Origin: an uncultured Candidatus Saccharibacteria bacterium
GTDB taxonomy: Bacteria > Patescibacteriota > Saccharimonadia > Saccharimonadales > Saccharimonadaceae
Length of the DNA stretch: 20,277 nt
Direction of reading: 5' to 3'
Assembly: GCA_937974295.1 (NCBI GenBank)
Contig: CALBWN010000007.1
Span: forward strand, 1 to 20,277
The position numbers were made by a program, and so were the translations under genes. Below the pieces are notes generated by a model. It worked only from the letters and a program-made list of their open reading frames with translations. It made no database searches and was not told the origin of the DNA. Shown here one piece after another: positions 19,083 to 20,277 of this stretch. Position 1 is the first letter of the stretch, and each line of letters opens with the position of its first letter.

Positions 19083-19835
19083 GTGCTGGCAGGGGTCGGC
19101 CTCGAGGATGAGTAGGCCGCTGGGCGCGAGCCATTGCTCCGTCTGAGCGAGGAGGGTAGAGATGAGCGCGAGTCCATCGTCCTTGGCAAAGAGTGCTAGG
19201 GCTGGCTCGTGCGCTGTCTCGCGGTCGTCGCGCTGCCAGGCGGGATCGACGTAGGGGAGATTGGCAAGAATGACATCATAGCGCTGCTGCGCTGCCGCTA
19301 GGAGATCGCTCTGGATAAAGTTAACAGAGATAGCACCATGCTGCTGCGCGTTGCGCTGAGCGATGGCGAGGGCCTCTGGGCTGACGTCGTATGCATCAAC
19401 TTGGTGCTGTGGGAGCTCGAGCTGGGCTGTGATGGCAAGGATGCCGCTGCCAGTGCCAACATCGACAATGGTGCGCTGAGTGGGCTGGATGAGCTGCAGC
19501 AGGAGGACAATCATCTGTTCTGTCTCGGGCCGGGGCACCAGCACAGCGGGCGAAACGACGAAATCGCGCCCATAGAATTCCTTGTGCCCCACCAGGTAGG
19601 CCAGCGGCTCATGCCGAAGGCGGCGGGTAAGGAGCTGCTCCGCCTGCATCTGGTGCGCCTGTGAGAGTATGCTATCGCCGTGGGCGTGCAGCCAGTGCCG
19701 AGGCCGCTGTAGCACATGGCTTAGCAGCAGCTCACTATCGAGCCGGCTGCTAGCAATACCAGCCGTCCGCAGCTGGGCAGCCGCCGCAGCCAGCCACGCA
19801 TCGACAGAGGTAGGTGAGGGGGTTGAGTGACGCAT
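18996..19835 (-). CDS. prmC: Peptide chain release factor N5-glutamine methyltransferase
   Basis: A 279-residue HemK/PrmC enzyme that methylates the GGQ glutamine of RF1 and RF2 using S-adenosylmethionine. The N-terminal helical domain includes SRLDSELLLSHVL and EPLAYLVGHKEFYG. VLVPRPETEQ precedes the methyltransferase domain, which has VDVGTGSG (SAM loop, about 127-131) and the active-site tetrapeptide NLPY (192-195) in place of the usual NPPY. HEPALALFAKDDGL follows. The frame is open 18 codons upstream, but ATG 19835 lies exactly 6 nt after TATAAT (19847-19842), so it is the likely leaderless start. Its 3' end overlaps the convergent orphan gene by 87 bp. Related N6-adenine methyltransferases are excluded by the N-terminal domain. 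Confidence 0.92.
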   Translation of the reverse strand: MRHSTPSPTSVDAWLAAAAAQLRTAGIASSRLDSELLLSHVLQRPRHWLHAHGDSILSQAHQMQAEQLLTRRLRHEPLAYLVGHKEFYGRDFVVSPAVLVPRPETEQMIVLLLQLIQPTQRTIVDVGTGSGILAITAQLELPQHQVDAYDVSPEALAIAQRNAQQHGAISVNFIQSDLLAAAQQRYDVILANLPYVDPAWQRDDRETAHEPALALFAKDDGLALISTLLAQTEQWLAPSGLLILEADPCQHSHIIARAAAHQLTHMRSEGYALAFAKQC

Positions 19836-19841
19836 TAACGC

Positions 19842-19847
19842 ATTATA
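19842..19847 (-). promoter_or_regulatory. -10 of prmC (leaderless)
   Basis: TATAAT on the minus strand, followed by GCGTTA and then ATG 19835. It falls inside the upstream extension of the frame, which argues against any earlier start codon. Confidence 0.65.
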
Positions 19848-19893
19848 TTGTAGCATAGTGGGTGGCATACACAGCGGCAACTGATCCATCGAT

Positions 19894-19922
19894 TTGCAAT
19901 TAGCACAAAGCAGTATTACAAT
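19894..19922 (+). promoter_or_regulatory. Promoter of the lipoprotein gene
   Basis: TTGCAA (19894-19899), a 17-bp spacer and TACAAT (19917-19922). It gives a ~37-nt leader ending in GAAGGAG (19953-19959), 6 nt before the ATG. Confidence 0.6.
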
Positions 19923-19965
19923 ACATAATCACTACGACATACTAATAACAGAGAAGGAGCGGCCT

Positions 19966-20277
19966 ATGTCTCACGAATTAGCACTACCAACATCAACTCA
20001 AGAAAATTGGCGTGGGCTCCGCAAACCACTCGGTGCGATTGCGGCATTGGCTTTGGCGGCTGGATTGTCTGGCTGTGGCGCGCAGGAACAAGCACGACCA
20101 GCAGAGAGCAACACGGGTAGTACAGCAGCGGCAGGCTTTAATCCTACCAGCTATGGCAGTTGGGCTGATGAAGTTGCTGGTGGCTCAGTATGGATTGCGC
20201 CAGGTTTCGTTAGTGAAGAGCTGGATGCTAACAGTGGTGATACGTATGCTCTACCGCTGGCAACGGTTAAGGGCGAC
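19966..20277 (+). CDS. Secreted lipoprotein, partial at right edge
   Basis: The first 104 codons of a gene that runs past the window. MSHELALPTSTQENWRGLRK is a charged n-region, then PLGAIAALALAAGLSGCG is the hydrophobic core and lipobox, with the modified cysteine at residue 37 (LSGC). The mature part starts with a Ser/Thr/Ala/Gly linker (ESNTGSTAAAG), then SYGSWADEVAGGSVWIAPGFVS. It should be lipid-anchored on the outer face of the cytoplasmic membrane. The n-region is long for a lipoprotein signal. A solute-binding or host-contact protein is possible; the visible part does not decide. The Shine-Dalgarno sequence and promoter are good. Confidence 0.75.
   Translation, partial: MSHELALPTSTQENWRGLRKPLGAIAALALAAGLSGCGAQEQARPAESNTGSTAAAGFNPTSYGSWADEVAGGSVWIAPGFVSEELDANSGDTYALPLATVKGD

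Noticed and set aside
1..20277. Possible UGA recoding, as in some other CPR lineages (Gracilibacteria, SR1)
   Set aside because: TGA serves as the natural stop of the MazG-like, 15051 and 18309 genes, and no conserved protein here needs TGA as a sense codon.
1..20277. CRISPR array, insertion sequence or prophage
   Set aside because: No regularly spaced repeats, transposase, integrase or phage structural motifs were seen; the repeats found are pairs or hairpins.

Overview
This window looks like a chromosomal segment of a streamlined, host-associated bacterium. It most resembles Candidatus Saccharibacteria (TM7, Patescibacteria/CPR). That placement is inference from gene content, short leaders and protein style (HtpX beginning MYRAIAHNKRNT, a eukaryote-like ITPase, many small orphan membrane proteins); no rRNA is present to confirm it. 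Coding DNA is moderately GC-rich, while intergenic DNA is AT-rich. TAA, TAG and TGA all behave as stops.

Layout: 1-826 is the 3' end of ileS, followed by a hairpin-rich spacer. 1192-2994 is an ABC exporter half-transporter. 3014-3850 holds tRNA-Cys(GCA), a minus-strand alpha/beta hydrolase and tRNA-Leu(UAA). 4037-7741 holds lemA, a small minus-strand membrane gene, htpX and a six-helix membrane protein. 8262-11045 holds ligA and a membrane protein. 11228-12784 is a nucleotide-metabolite housecleaning group: a NADAR glycosidase, then a MazG-like NTP pyrophosphatase overlapping a HAM1/ITPase. 13242-14698 is pta and a GNAT acetyltransferase, divergent from one 20-bp gap. 14934-15521 is an orphan ORF split by an in-frame TAG. 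15792-17084 carries a secreted CAP-domain protein and a second small membrane protein on the minus strand. 17260-18083 carries a deoxyribosyltransferase/TIR-like protein and rplU. 18309-19835 has an orphan protein overlapping the 3' end of prmC. A lipoprotein gene runs off the right edge.

The genes are mostly single-gene or two-gene units. The clearest shared theme is transcription architecture. Five genes (hydrolase, htpX, pta, GNAT, prmC) have a -10 hexamer exactly 6 nt before the ATG, which predicts leaderless mRNAs; a sixth (17260) is close. Two intergenic regions use one symmetric AGTATAAT octamer as a -10 on both strands. Two unrelated-looking small three-helix membrane protein genes share nearly identical consensus promoters, spacer included. 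Other oddities are a NAD-dependent DNA ligase with no zinc-finger cysteines, a stop-split gene with a likely intact paralogue in the same window, and long perfect hairpins without U-tracts in several intergenic regions. I saw no CRISPR array, transposase, integrase or phage gene.
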